Assembly: GCA_000447185.1 (NCBI GenBank)
Contig: KE647133.1
Location: 1-34,197 of the forward strand
Direction: 5' to 3'
Source: Vairimorpha apis BRL 01
Lineage: Eukaryota; Microsporidia; Nosematidae
Length of the DNA: 34,197 bases
Shown: piece after piece, positions 1-10,742 of the stretch
How positions within the stretch are numbered: the stretch's first letter is position 1
Layout: each line of letters opens with the position of its first letter
Notes under the pieces: model-generated
The model's database searches: none
Seen by the model: the letters and a program-made list of their open reading frames with translations, nothing else
Told to the model about the DNA's origin: nothing
Program-made: the position numbers and the translations under genes

Positions 1-474
1 AAAACTAACTTAATGATAATTTATAATTACCATTCTGTAATAAAAAAATCTCTAGATATTTTAGGTAATTTAATGTTTATAGGTTTAAAATAATGTTTTT
101 TTAAATTTTAATTTTAATTGTTTATGTTAATGAATATTATTAAAATTTTAACTTTAACAAAAAATTTAATTTGATTAAATATTTATAAATTTTTATATAG
201 TCAAAATTTAGATTAAAAAAATCATGTAAATGAGAGGTTTTATTTACAAAAAAATTATAAAATGAATGTGTAAAACTAAAGATAAAAATTAAAAAATTTA
301 ATATTTATTTTGAAATAATAAACAAATTTTTCTTTAACACAAAAAAAATATACATTCAATAAAGTTATGTTAAATAAAAAAGAGTTATTTTTTGTATAAA
401 ATTAAACTGTATATAATAACAAAACTACTATATTTATTTAAATTTAAATTATGAAATAACCTTAAAAGACTAAT
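1..474. other. A+T-rich intergenic DNA, no gene seen
   Basis: Low-complexity A/T-rich sequence with stops in all frames. No gene, RNA or repeat boundary is recognisable before the RLE fragment begins. Confidence 0.6.
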
Positions 475-1104
475 AAAATTAGGTCTCATTCCGTACAAGA
501 GGTAATGTCTAATGACAATGCCGAAATACATGTGGATACAAGGATATCAACCGATATCAAAATAAACCATAATAAGCCTGATATTTTTGTCTTAGATAAG
601 AAGAACAAGGAAATTTTAATTGTCGAAGTCGGTATAACCAACCAAGATCTTCTCACTATTGTTAAGAATGAAAAATTAAGAAAGTACGACATTCTTGCTA
701 ATGAGCTAGGGTTAATTTATAAATCTAAGACAAAAATTATCCCTTATGTAATGACATGGGATGGTGTAGTAACGACATATCATAAAAGATACATCAAAGA
801 GCTAGGAATACAACCGTCCTTAGAAGCATATATCCAGTAAGTAGTGCTGAAGAAAACGCTTAAGAGTATCTCTCTTGAACGAAGACGAGGACATGACCAG
901 AGTGATGCTGGAGAGGAAGAGGTGGAGCGACAAGTGGAAAAGTTAGTAGAATCTAATTTTAAATATGCGGAAGGGATAACTATGGACCCTATTAACAATA
1001 AAATGGGTGACATATTGAACCCTGAAGATCTCACAGGTAGTAATACAGGTGAGGTAAAGAATTCCCAGATAATAAGTTGTATGCCTGAACATGAGGCTAG
1101 TTGA
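475..1104 (+). pseudogene. RLE non-LTR retrotransposon, C-terminal endonuclease fragment (copy 1)
   Basis: This is the C-terminal end of the polyprotein of an R2/CRE-type (restriction-like endonuclease) non-LTR retrotransposon; in intact elements the domain nicks target DNA for target-primed reverse transcription. The frame carries the PD-(D/E)XK-like core: NKPDIFVLDK, then IVEVGI about 14 residues later, followed by KLRKYD and KTKIIPYVMTWDG. Coding similarity starts upstream of the first ATG (505): codons from about 475 (IRSHSVQEV) match the copy at 20.8-21.4 kb, so that ATG is internal to the ancestral protein. The frame is interrupted by one TAA at 838-840, where the other copy has a serine codon, and then resumes in the same frame to 1104. 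There is no reverse transcriptase upstream, so the copy is 5'-truncated. The 3' flank holds AACTCAATAAAT, shared with the copy at 15.7 kb. Confidence 0.85.
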
Positions 1105-1280
1105 AAAAAGAATAGACAAGGAAAAATAACTCAATAAATATTTTTAATAAATAAAATTTTTATTTTATAAAATATAAATATTCAATTAAATTAATTGTTT
1201 ATGAAAATTAACAATAAAAATTCCTTTTTTTTATTACAAATAAAATTATTGTTGATAATAAAAATATTTTTTAATAATTA

Positions 1281-2036
1281 TTATGCATGATGTACATGAT
1301 GATTTTTTTCATGGTGTAATTTATTATTCAAAAATTTTGATGTGTTATTAGATAATTTGTCGTCTGAATTGAATTTTTTTTCATGTTGTAGCCATATATC
1401 ATGTTCTTCCATTATACTTAATTTTTGATTATGATGTTTTTTATCAAGATCGTGACTCTGATGATTTTTAAAAGCTGGATTTAAATGATCACTATCGTGT
1501 ATTTTTGATCTTAAAAATAGTTCTTTGGCAGTATCCAATTTAGAATTTGTAACTATGGGTAATGAATCTTCATCATGTTCATTTAAGTTATTTAAATCTT
1601 TTATTAAAAATAACTGACTATCTGACATTATACACATTTTTAAATTTATATAAAAACCTTTTGTTGATTGATCAAAACCGGCTATTGTTAAACATAAATT
1701 ATCATCTGTTTGAAAATATACATTGTTCGGCGAACCATCTTTTTTTATTGCAACAAAATTGATTTTATAATCTTGATAAACACACGGAATCACACCAGGA
1801 TCAGATTTTTTACCACATATGTGTGAGCCATCTTTAACCAAAGTAAATTTAAACTTTTCACCTGATATATTCCAAATATCTTGTTCGTCATAATCAACAA
1901 TATTGGACGGATCAATTAATCTAAGAACATCTTTAGTGCCATATGTTAATCTTGCTAAATTAACTTGTGGTTGTGTTTTTGAACTAATTAAGACTTCTTT
2001 AGTAAGCATACATTGAATCATTATCATATAAATCAT
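1281..2036 (-). CDS. Ricin-B-lectin-like (beta-trefoil) protein with His-rich tail
   Basis: An intact 251-residue frame. Residues about 23-145 resemble one or two units of a ricin-type beta-trefoil: a KFTLVKDGSHIC strand, then NVYFQTDDNLCLTIAG, and a closing NLKMC...QLFLIK strand with the spacing of the usual C-L-x-hydrophobic ... C ... Q-hydrophobic pattern. The C-terminal third is polar and rich in His, Lys, Asp and Asn, ending in clustered histidines (HHEKNHHVHHA). Microsporidia encode families of secreted ricin-B-like proteins implicated in spore-wall, polar-tube or host contact; a secreted carbohydrate-binding role here is inference. The start at 2036 gives a short hydrophobic N-terminus (MIYMIMIQCML) that is only a weak signal peptide, so secretion is not certain. 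The beta-trefoil call rests on pattern recognition; a diverged unrelated secreted protein remains possible. Confidence 0.6.
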   Translation of the reverse strand: MIYMIMIQCMLTKEVLISSKTQPQVNLARLTYGTKDVLRLIDPSNIVDYDEQDIWNISGEKFKFTLVKDGSHICGKKSDPGVIPCVYQDYKINFVAIKKDGSPNNVYFQTDDNLCLTIAGFDQSTKGFYINLKMCIMSDSQLFLIKDLNNLNEHDEDSLPIVTNSKLDTAKELFLRSKIHDSDHLNPAFKNHQSHDLDKKHHNQKLSIMEEHDIWLQHEKKFNSDDKLSNNTSKFLNNKLHHEKNHHVHHA

Positions 2037-3487
2037 ATATTAACTATAAATTTTTTTTTATATAAATTTTAACCAATAAAAATTAAAATGTTTTAAATTT
2101 CAAACTAAATAAGATTATGACATTTTTTTAAATGATGTTAATACATAAAAAAGTTAATATAATCATCAATAGTATTATATTTTATAAAACATGGATTTTT
2201 ATTACAATAAAAATTTGATGAAATTTTGAAAAAAAATCAATATATATAATATTTAAATATTTTTAATCATATTAATTTTTTTAATAACTAAAATGTTTTT
2301 TATAAAATGTATATGTGTTTTATAAAAAATCAATCATAATATAAAATCTGATTTATTTGATTTTGATTTTTTTAAATTAAAACCTTTAAAAATAATTTTT
2401 ATAAAAATTTAAAATTTTTTTGCATCATTTATTAAAATGACATGTTATTTTATATATGTCTTTAACAAAACCATGACATTATATAAAATTTTATTAATTA
2501 ATTTTTTATTTACACTACAATTACATAAAACAAATATTTAGAAGATATTTTGTAAACACGATACAACAAAAATTAATCAAATTAAAAATAATATTTTAAA
2601 AAAGTCGTTATTTTAAAAATATGAAAAATATTTTTTTGGATAATTTAATTCAATATTATTAGCTACTAGTAATAATTTTGCATTGAAGTATTTTTAAAAA
2701 GATTTGTTTTCAAATTTTTCACATTTTAATCTCTTGTGATTTTTGTTATATTTTTTTATTTATAAGTTCTCTTTTTTGTTATTTTCTTTTTTTACATAAA
2801 TTTATTAATTTTACCATTCTTTTTTCACCTACTCCTTTCTGGGATTATTTTGTTTGCATCCTTGTTTTATCCAAAGAAAAAGATACTAAAGTTTTCTCTG
2901 GTAAGTAATTTACAGGCATTCTTAAGTTTTAAATCATATCCAGCTTTTTAATATATTTCATACAGTACTTAATTCTACATATTTAATGTTATTACAAAGA
3001 AAATATTTTTAGCTGTGCATTATATTTTTTCTTATTCCATATGTTATAGAATCAAATTTCTTAATTTTTATATTTGAAAATAATCATATAACCCTTATTG
3101 GTGATTTTATTTTGAAAGTTAAAATTTCATTATTCTTATTGTCATTTAAAAGAATATAAGTTTTTAATGGTTAAAACATTGATATCATTCTATATATTTA
3201 TATTTTTGCGTTTTTATTTGGCAATATTTTTTATACTGATGAATAACTCTTTTTTATTGTACTTTAAATTTCATGCTTTTCACATAGAAACAGTTTTATG
3301 CTTCTAGTTACTTCATTTCTAAATATAATAAAATCAAATTTTTTTATTAAAATACTTTAAGAAATTTATGAATTTTTATGAGAAAATTAAATATTTTTTT
3401 AAATTTTTTAGTATTTATAAAAAAAATAAATATAAAAATTTTTACAAAAAAACGTTTGGTAAATTATTTTTTAAAAAATAAAATTGT
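2037..3487. other. Intergenic DNA, no supported gene
   Basis: About 1.4 kb. The 2040-2680 part is plain A/T-rich sequence. From about 2690 to 3330 the base composition is more complex and pyrimidine-biased on the + strand, and conceptual minus-strand translations give short protein-like pieces broken by many stops. This suggests an old transposon relic, but I cannot assign a family. Confidence 0.4.
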
Positions 3488-3957
3488 TTATTTAAGTGTT
3501 TTTTTATAATATAATTTGTTCACGCTAGTATTCTGCCCTTTGAAAACAGTTGTTTGCTGGTCTGCCTCTTCAGTTATAGCTATCCTCTCTCTTCTCCTGT
3601 ACTCCATAGAAATGCTCCCAAGAGTTCTTTTAAGAGTTGTAGACTGAATGTATGCCTCAATTCGATCATTGATACCAAGTTCTTTTCTTTGTTTAGTGTA
3701 ATATTTACTCAATATATCGTCCTACGTTATCACATATGGTATGATCTTTGTCTTACATCCATGTATTAAACCTAATTCATTTGCAAGTTCATCATATTTC
3801 CTAAATTTTTTTGACTCGACTTGTTGCAAATTGTCAAGTGAAGTGACTTCTATTTCCACGATAAGTAGTTCTTTCTTAATTTTATCAATTAACAGTATGT
3901 CAGGTTTATTATACCTTATCTTGACGTTTGTTTTTATGGTTGTATTCACTAAAATAA
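3488..3957 (-). pseudogene. RLE non-LTR retrotransposon endonuclease fragment (copy 2, divergent subfamily)
   Basis: Minus-strand frame homologous to the other RLE fragments: YNKPDILLIDK, then IVEIEV, KFRKYDELANELG, KTKIIPYVIT, and further on RIEAYIQSTTLKRTL and SISMEYRRR. It differs enough from copy 1 and the 20.8-kb copy to be a separate subfamily; for example it has CKTKI after GLIHG. The frame is continuous except for one nonsense codon at 3722-3724, where the family has the Trp of TWDG (TGG to TAG). Similarity ends near 3957 on the 5' side, so only the nuclease and C-terminal tail remain. Not functional as retrotransposition machinery. Confidence 0.82.
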
Positions 3958-3959
3958 CA

Positions 3960-4260
3960 AAAAATTATATAAAATTAAAAATAAAACAACAAACTCATAA
4001 ATAACAATTAAATATACAAAAAATGTCTTATTTAAATTATATTATTATAATTTAAAAAACATGTGTAGTACATTTATTGTTATGAAAAAAATATTTAAAA
4101 TTAAAGAATATAGAAAAACAATCAATTAAACATATAGAAGATAATGCAGAATAAGATATACAATAATAATTTTTAAATATTCGTATAATTGCCGATAAAA
4201 TTAAATGTATAATAGTTATGTTTTTAATATATTTATAAAAAAATATAATTAAAATTATTT
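3960..4260. other. A+T-rich intergenic DNA
   Basis: Nothing recognisable; A/T-rich sequence with stops in all frames between the RLE fragment and the small ORF at 4261. Confidence 0.5.
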
Positions 4261-4485
4261 ATGCATACTTTAATAATATATTTCTTATATTATTTTTCAA
4301 AGAAATGTACATGTGGTATCTTTACTCATTTTTATGTTATTGTTTTTTCGTATTTTCTAGAAATAATTTATGAAAAAAATCAGAATAAAAGGAAGAAAGC
4401 AAGAAGTATGTTAAGTGACATAAACACAATTAGACAAAAACAAATTATAATAAAACATTATCTAAAAAACCTTTTAATCGCTTAA
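4261..4485 (+). CDS. Hypothetical 74-aa ORF, uncertain
   Basis: An ATG-started frame with a hydrophobic first 17 residues (MHTLIIYFLYYFSKK) and a basic second half (NKRKKAR...). I do not recognise it. Its base composition is slightly less A/T-rich than the flanks, and it sits between two RLE retrotransposon fragments, so it may be transposon-derived or spurious. No CCC or GGG motif precedes the start. Confidence 0.2.
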   Translation: MHTLIIYFLYYFSKKCTCGIFTHFYVIVFSYFLEIIYEKNQNKRKKARSMLSDINTIRQKQIIIKHYLKNLLIA

Positions 4486-4580
4486 TTTTAGAGCAACTTT
4501 TTTTTACGGTCATTTCCCAGAGTTTACACCAGTATTATAATTAAAATTATAAAAATTTTTACTTATATAAAAGAAAATTT

Positions 4581-4780
4581 TTATTAGGGTATAGTGTTTT
4601 TCAATAATTTATATATTATCACAAGTAGATATACGGCGACTTTGCATGTATATGATTCCAAATTTTCTATCTCATTAACCTCCTGTTCACTTTCCGTAAT
4701 ATGCTTGCCTCTTCGGGCTTCCATAGAGAGAATCTCTAGGGTCATCTTAAGCACTCTGGCTTATACGTATGCCTGTGAAA
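4581..4780 (-). pseudogene. RLE retrotransposon C-terminal tail fragment (copy 3)
   Basis: Minus-strand translation gives QAYV, a stop, then VLKMTLEILSMEARRG followed by ITESEQEVNEIENLESYTC. This matches the tail found after the nuclease in the other copies (EAYMQSIVLKKTLESISMDRRRG). The last ~100 bp are also clearly similar at DNA level to 33743-33840, including a shared run through CATGTATATGATTCCAAATT, which places both in one subfamily. Only the tail is left. Confidence 0.72.
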
Positions 4781-5188
4781 AAATTTTATTTATATAATAA
4801 ACATTTAAAGATAAGCTTAAATATTTTTATAAATATAGTGTTAAAATTTATTATTATGATATATAAAATAAAAATTATTTATTTAAAAAAACATTTTATA
4901 AATTCAAATTTTTTAAGTTATTATTAAAAAAATCTTGTTACCTAATCTATTAAAACTAAGATTATGAAAAATTTTTAGAAACTTTTATTTATCTACATTT
5001 TTTTTGACAACAATAGTTATTTAATAATAAAAATAATGTAAATGAAATGATTTATATTTATATAACAATATTAAGAATTTTGTATTGTGTTATTATACAG
5101 CATCTAATAAATATCCAGGTAAGTTCAAATTTCTGATGTTCAAAAATCAAATTTCTCAGAAAAAAACTATTATGTTCATTAAAATGTG
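4781..5188. other. A+T-rich intergenic DNA
   Basis: No gene, RNA or repeat recognised between the RLE tail fragment and the 3' end of the beta-1 gene. Confidence 0.5.
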
Positions 5189-6339
5189 TTAAAAAAAATA
5201 ATATCTTTTAATAATAATATTTTGCATGTGTTTATCATGTGGTTGATCTAAATTGCACATATTATTAAAAATTATATCTTTTATAGGTTTAACATCATCT
5301 AATTTAGTTATCCTATATATTAATTGTAATGAATCAGGATCATTGTAATCATAATTTTTATTTTTTAAGTCAATAAAAATATAAATAGTTAATCTTAACA
5401 TTTTACGCACATTAATGTAATATTTTTGGTTTTTTATTAATTTAATCCAACATAAAATCAATGTAAATTGATACAACTTATTTTGAATCAATTTAATTTG
5501 AAATAATGTGTATCTGTTTATACTTTTCATTGCTATTTTATTTCTTATACAACATTGATATGTAGTATCCGTAAAATTATTTATTATTTCAATTTTTTTT
5601 CGATCGAAAAAGTTTTAAAGTCAGATGAAACTAAAATCATATCAATAAAAAAATTCTGTAATATATTTAAGTTAATTTTTATTGTATTATTAACACTATT
5701 TAAATATGTAATTTTCATTTTTATATTAAGAATAATTTTACATGTATTTAGAAAATTATAAAATTTTTGATAAATATTAGATATCTTGATATTCAATGCT
5801 TTTTCATAAATTTTACATTCAAAACAAAAAATTGTAGATATTTTATAATCTAGTTTATTCAATAAACATTGAAAACAATGAATTAATATATTAAATAAAT
5901 TAAAATAATCAAATACATGTTCAATTAATTGTTTTATATAATTTTCTGTATCTTCTATGAAAAAAACATTTTTTATAAAATATTTTTCAAATAAATGATT
6001 TGTATTTGTTTCTTCAAATAATATTTCACGTTTTACTTTTTGTACAGACAAATGATTTTCAAAATTAATTGTATGATGTTTAATATTCTTTGAAAGTGTG
6101 TTTTCTATAAACAAATAACATTTTTTATGGTCAAATGGATCTAAAATATATGCAATTATATTATAATTTGGAGAAATATCATTTTGTAAATTATTATAAC
6201 ATTCTTCTTGTACAGAAGATAATTTTTCTGGTATAAAATTTTCATCTATTACAAATGAACAACCATAATTTTGATAGTTTGTATATATTTCCATATTATT
6301 AATTTCTTTAGAAGCGTTTATTAAGATAAAAAAAAGCAT
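5189..6339 (-). pseudogene. Secreted protein family beta, copy 1 (one frameshift)
   Basis: Two consecutive minus-strand frames (6339-5584 and about 5598-5189) form one gene of about 383 codons. The first starts at the ATG at 6339 with a signal-peptide-like MLFFILINAS; the three bases before it are TTG, not part of the gene. The paralogue at 31.8-33.0 kb aligns with both halves: YNIIAYILDP...KKCYLFIENT in the first, and IQNKLYQFTLILCWIKLI plus DSLQLIYRITK in the second. This shows the two frames belong together. They join with one missing base at the T8 run 5593-5600 (A8 on the coding strand; A AAA AAA read in the zero frame is a canonical -1 slippery heptamer). The fold looks all-helical and the function is unknown. 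Secretion is inferred from the N-terminus. It could be a pseudogene, a sequencing error or a frameshifted gene. Confidence 0.7.
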
Positions 6340-6342
6340 CAA

Positions 6343-7530
6343 AATTTAAAAATTTACTTTAAATATTTATTTAATTAAAAATTAAAATCTGTAATTTTTT
6401 TAATTAATTTGATAAACAATATATTGTAAATAACTAATTTATTTTTTTATTAAATTTAAAATTTTAAAAAATTATATTAATAATCAAATTTTATTTTATT
6501 AATTAAAAGTATTAAATATGTTTTAATTAATATAATTAATATGAAAATAATGAATTATCTTAAAGAATATAAAAAATTAAAACTTATTTTTTGAAAAAAA
6601 CAAATTCTCCTAAAAAAATATTTAAAAGTTGATATTAAAATTATAAAAGTTAATTGATATTTATTTTATTTTGTTTTGTCGTAGAACTATTTTAATTTAA
6701 CATTTAAAAACTAAATATTACTTTTTATATAAATAATACAAATTTCAAAAATATTGATTATAAAAATCAACAAATTAAAAAAATAAATTTGTTAAATAAT
6801 AATAAAATAATTTGATGATTTTAAAGTATAATAAAAATTTTATTTTAAATGTAAATCTTGTTTTTATTTTATAAATTATTCATTAATTAAAAACTATTAC
6901 CATATATAAAACATTAAATATAGCGTTTTCTGGTATTTGATAATATATGTTATTATAAACTAAAATATTTTATAAAAAAATCACTAATTAAATAATTATA
7001 TTTCTCATTCTGTTTATGTTAATATTGACTTTGAGTAAATATTAATTTATTTGTCTTCTTTTCCATTTTTATTGTACCATCTCTTTTCTACTTATAAAAA
7101 TACTTTAAATATTATCTCAGGACTTATAATTAGATGTATATTTAAATAAGTAAATAATTTGAGAACTTTTCCGCGTTTAAAATAATAGTTACTTAAAAAT
7201 GACAATATATTACATATAAATTCTTTGTTTCACATTCATTTAGTAGATCTAATTAATTTATAATTTTATTATGTGTCATCTTTTTTTATAATAAATTTGT
7301 TATAAGTTGTCAAATAAAGTAACATTATTTCAATAATAATTTTTATTTTTAGTATATGATATTTAAATTATATAATTTTTAATTCTCAATCAAAAAAATC
7401 ATTAAATGTTATAATAAAACCTGTAACATTAAATTGACTTGTTATTATTAATATGTTATTTGTATGAACCACTAATTTTTACTTTATTTAATTTTTGTCA
7501 TTTACTTTAGATTTTAATTATTTTTGAGAA
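6343..7530. other. Intergenic DNA between divergent genes
   Basis: About 1.2 kb of A/T-rich DNA between the start of beta-1 (-) and the start of the 317-aa gene (+), so it should hold both promoters. No gene or repeat unit is recognisable. Only the CCC motif at its right end is notable. Confidence 0.5.
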
Positions 7531-7533
7531 CCC
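7531..7533 (+). promoter_or_regulatory. CCC start-proximal motif
   Basis: A CCC triplet 4 nt before the ATG at 7538, in otherwise almost pure A/T DNA. CCC- or GGG-like motifs just upstream of start codons are a described signature of microsporidian genes. It supports the start chosen for the 317-aa gene. Confidence 0.5.
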
Positions 7534-7537
7534 TGAA

Positions 7538-8491
7538 ATGTCTAATGTTTCGGATGATAGGGATTTTTTAAAAAATTATTTAAAAAATCTTAACTCAACA
7601 CCTTTAGAAACTATGAAAAATGATAATTTTACATACATTGACGCTTTTTTAAAATATAAACCAAAAACAAATAATTGTGAAATAAAAAAGAAAATTAAAA
7701 ATTTATCCACTATTAACATACTGTATTCATTGTATTTTACATTTCAAAAATTAAATAAGAAAGAATTTAAAAATATTAATAAATTAAGAGATGAATTAAA
7801 AAATAGAGATGATTTATTTGACAAAGTAGTAGAATTTTCTGAGAATAATGAAATTGTTTTTGATGATTTATATTGTTGGTATCCTGGTTTAAAATATAGT
7901 GACATTTTTTCATTGATTTTTGATATTTTACCGAATTTACTGGAAAAATATAAAATTTATTTAGTAAAAAATTTGATTTTAGGCAATAAACCTATGACAA
8001 GAATTTTAGAAATTTTTAAAAGTAGACTTAATAAAAATATGCATAATTTTGAAATTATTAACAAAGATTTATTATTATTTAATATTGAAAATAATGCATT
8101 TTGTACTGGATTCGAAGAAATTGAACCTTTAAGAATTAAAAGAAAAGACAAAGGAAAATTAGAAATTAATAAAAAAATTCAAAAAGAAAATTTTCCAGCC
8201 TATAATACATTTTATAAAATTGTATCGGGATCATATTGGACAGTTGAAGATGATTTTGATGAATGTAACGAGGTTTTAGATATTTTTGGTAGTATTGAAA
8301 AGTGTAAAAAGTATAATGATGATATTGATTTAGTTTTATTACCTTCAATATCGTACATTGACATTATCTATAAAGAGAAATTAATAACTTGTACAATGGT
8401 ACAAATGAATGATTTAATTGTTAAAAATAACAGATCAAAGAAATTTTGGATCGAAAATGAAGTAATTAATTCAAATTGGGATTATTTATAA
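7538..8491 (+). CDS. Hypothetical cytosolic protein, 317 aa
   Basis: The longest intact, undisrupted host-like frame in the window. The start at ATG 7538 is supported by the CCC motif just upstream. There is no signal peptide or membrane segment. Residues 1-200 are lysine/asparagine-rich and predicted helical. The last third is acidic and has more aromatic residues, with SGSYWTVEDDFDECNEVLD and a C-terminal WIENEVINSNWDYL. I do not recognise a family and found no paralogue elsewhere in the window, unlike the alpha and beta genes. The intact frame suggests a maintained gene. It stands alone, with more than 1 kb of gene-free DNA on each side. Confidence 0.8.
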   Translation: MSNVSDDRDFLKNYLKNLNSTPLETMKNDNFTYIDAFLKYKPKTNNCEIKKKIKNLSTINILYSLYFTFQKLNKKEFKNINKLRDELKNRDDLFDKVVEFSENNEIVFDDLYCWYPGLKYSDIFSLIFDILPNLLEKYKIYLVKNLILGNKPMTRILEIFKSRLNKNMHNFEIINKDLLLFNIENNAFCTGFEEIEPLRIKRKDKGKLEINKKIQKENFPAYNTFYKIVSGSYWTVEDDFDECNEVLDIFGSIEKCKKYNDDIDLVLLPSISYIDIIYKEKLITCTMVQMNDLIVKNNRSKKFWIENEVINSNWDYL

Positions 8492-10047
8492 ATTTAAAAA
8501 TTTTATTGTGTACTTAAATGATATGTACAATATCTTATTAAATTGTATTTTTAAAGAAAAATTACTTGATATTTAAAAATTTAATTAAAATTCGAATAAA
8601 CTTATTAAATCTTTTTATAATATAAAAAGAAACAATCTAAATTTATGTTTATAATCATAAATGAAATATTCTAATTGTTGGTATATATAAAAATTTAAAA
8701 TGCAATTTTAATAGTTTTTTTATGTTGTTATTTTTTTATATCATTCGCATATTAAAAAAAGAAAATATTCTTAAAATGTTTTAAATATCAGATACAAAAT
8801 TGTATTATATTTAATTTTTAAACTTTAACTAAGGTAACTATTATCTTCAAAATTTTGGAAAACAAATTTTTATATTTAACATTATAAAAAGATAACATTA
8901 AATTTTGAATTGTTTATTTTAAACATAAATAATTTACTTGATATTAATAATTTCACTTAAACATACTAATGATTTAATTCTATCGTTTAAGAAAATAAAT
9001 GAATTACTGTTAGTTTATCTTATAATTAAAACATAAATAGTTTTGTTTGATGATCTTTAACTATGATATTTTTTTGAAGGTAAATAAAAAAAATATACAA
9101 TTGATATTGAAAAATTGTTTGATAGTAATTTTTTAAAAATTTATTAAAATTTTATATGCACAATAATTTTAATATATAAAAATGTAATGTTTTTCCTATG
9201 TCAAATCAAGTACATTTTTAATATTAAACTATATAAATTTAAATTACAAAATATTTTAAACCATTAAATATTTTATTCAAGCATGTATGTTTAATATTTT
9301 AAACTAAGAAATTATAATAAATGCAAATTTTAAATTTAATGTATATTTTATGTTTATTAAAAATAATAAGTATTTTTATTTTAATTAACTAAGATATAAT
9401 CATCTAAAAAATTATATGTATTATAGTTTTAATTTAAAATATTTGGAATAGAATTTTTTAAGGTAAATAAATAAAAAAAATTATTTTAAAGCATGCATTT
9501 AAAAACTAATAACATTTTACTATTAAAAATTATTTAAGTTTTTTATATAATATAGATGAATATAACATTTGTGACAAAACAAATTTTTAAAAATTCAAAT
9601 TTTAAATTTTTATAATTAAAATATTTTTTAATGTTTTATTAATATATTTTTATTTAAAACTGTTTGAATATTGAAAAATACGTAATATAATAATCATTAG
9701 ACTTAAAAAATTAAAATTAAAATCTAATATCTAAAAATTTTATAATTATAATTTTTTCTACAAATATATATTTTAAAATAAGAATTATTAAAATTTTATT
9801 ATTAAAAAAATAAAAATAAATCACAAAAATAATTTTTTTTGCCTAATTTAAAATTTTTATAATATTATGTATAAGAAATATTTACTATCTTCAAATTTGT
9901 TATCTAATTTAAATAGAAGTATTCTTAATTTATTAATAGTCAAATATAAAATATACATGTTTTAAGTTTTTTTATATAAAATTATATAATTTTATTGTTT
10001 TTGATATTATTTTTTTAAGAATACTTTTAAAATAAATTTTTGCAAAG
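8492..10047. other. A+T-rich intergenic DNA
   Basis: About 1.55 kb with no open frame of note, no RNA gene and no recognisable transposon up to the target duplication of the solo LTR at 10048. Confidence 0.5.
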
Positions 10048-10052
10048 TATAT

Positions 10053-10327
10053 TGTGGTAAAATTTTACCACATTATATTATTATATGTTAACTTAAATAC
10101 GCATATATCAAAAATATATATTTACTTGTTCATTATGTTTCAAGTCTGAAACACTAACTATAAATAAAGAAAATACATTAATAATAAAGCAAGCAGAAAA
10201 GATGAAATCCATCTATAAACTAAATATAAACCTTAACTTTAATAAATATATTAAACCATGTGTTCGGGGCAAGTCCATCATCGAGAAATAATTAAGTTTC
10301 GGACTATTGCCTCAAAGTTTTACCACA
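10053..10327 (+). mobile_element. Probable solo LTR (or MITE), 275 bp, with 5-bp target duplication
   Basis: The segment begins TGTGGTAAAA and ends TTTTACCACA, a perfect 10-bp inverted terminal repeat of the TG...CA type. It is flanked on both sides by TATAT (10048-10052 and 10328-10332), as expected for a 5-bp target-site duplication. The first 20 bp are themselves a palindrome, TGTGGTAAAATTTTACCACA. The same kind of terminal palindrome opens the LTR of the gag element at 22.3-24.8 kb, although the interiors do not resemble each other. The inside has no coding capacity but has a TATAAATAAAG promoter-like stretch near the middle and a less A/T-rich 3' third. A solo LTR left by LTR-LTR recombination is the best reading; a small MITE with the same termini cannot be excluded. 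Orientation is arbitrary. Confidence 0.65.
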
Positions 10328-10332
10328 TATAT

Positions 10333-10739
10333 TTTTAACAAAAACTATTTATTTTTATAAATTTTGTTTCAAAAATTTACTATAATTTTACATTTAAATA
10401 ATAATTCTTAAGATATTTAATTTTTGTTTTTTCTCAATATAACAAATAATAAAAATTATTTTTATAAGAAATATCTGCTCATCATAAATTTCTAATTATA
10501 TTTTATAAATTAAATACCATGGTATTACATAAAAGAGTAAATTTTTATATATTAAATCTTCGTGATTTTGTATTAAATTTTCATAAAAATCAAATTAAAA
10601 TTTTTTAATTTAAAAAAATAAAAATACCATAAGAAATATTATTTACAAATAATATTTTATTATATTAAAAAATAAATATATTTAATTAATCAATTTTGAT
10701 ATCATTTTATTAAAAATATAAATATATTACAATTTTAAT
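10333..10739. other. Promoter-side intergenic DNA of alpha-1
   Basis: A/T-rich sequence with no gene. It ends in the CCC triplet (10740-10742) that directly abuts the ATG of alpha-1. Confidence 0.45.
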
Positions 10740-10742
10740 CCC

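Noticed and set aside
505..840. Stand-alone 111-aa protein starting at ATG 505
   Set aside because: Coding similarity to the 20.8-kb copy continues both upstream of the ATG and downstream of the stop, so this is an internal piece of a retrotransposon polyprotein.
10255..10300. tRNA gene in the less A/T-rich patch
   Set aside because: No cloverleaf stems or TTC-loop consensus could be formed; the patch lies inside the solo LTR.
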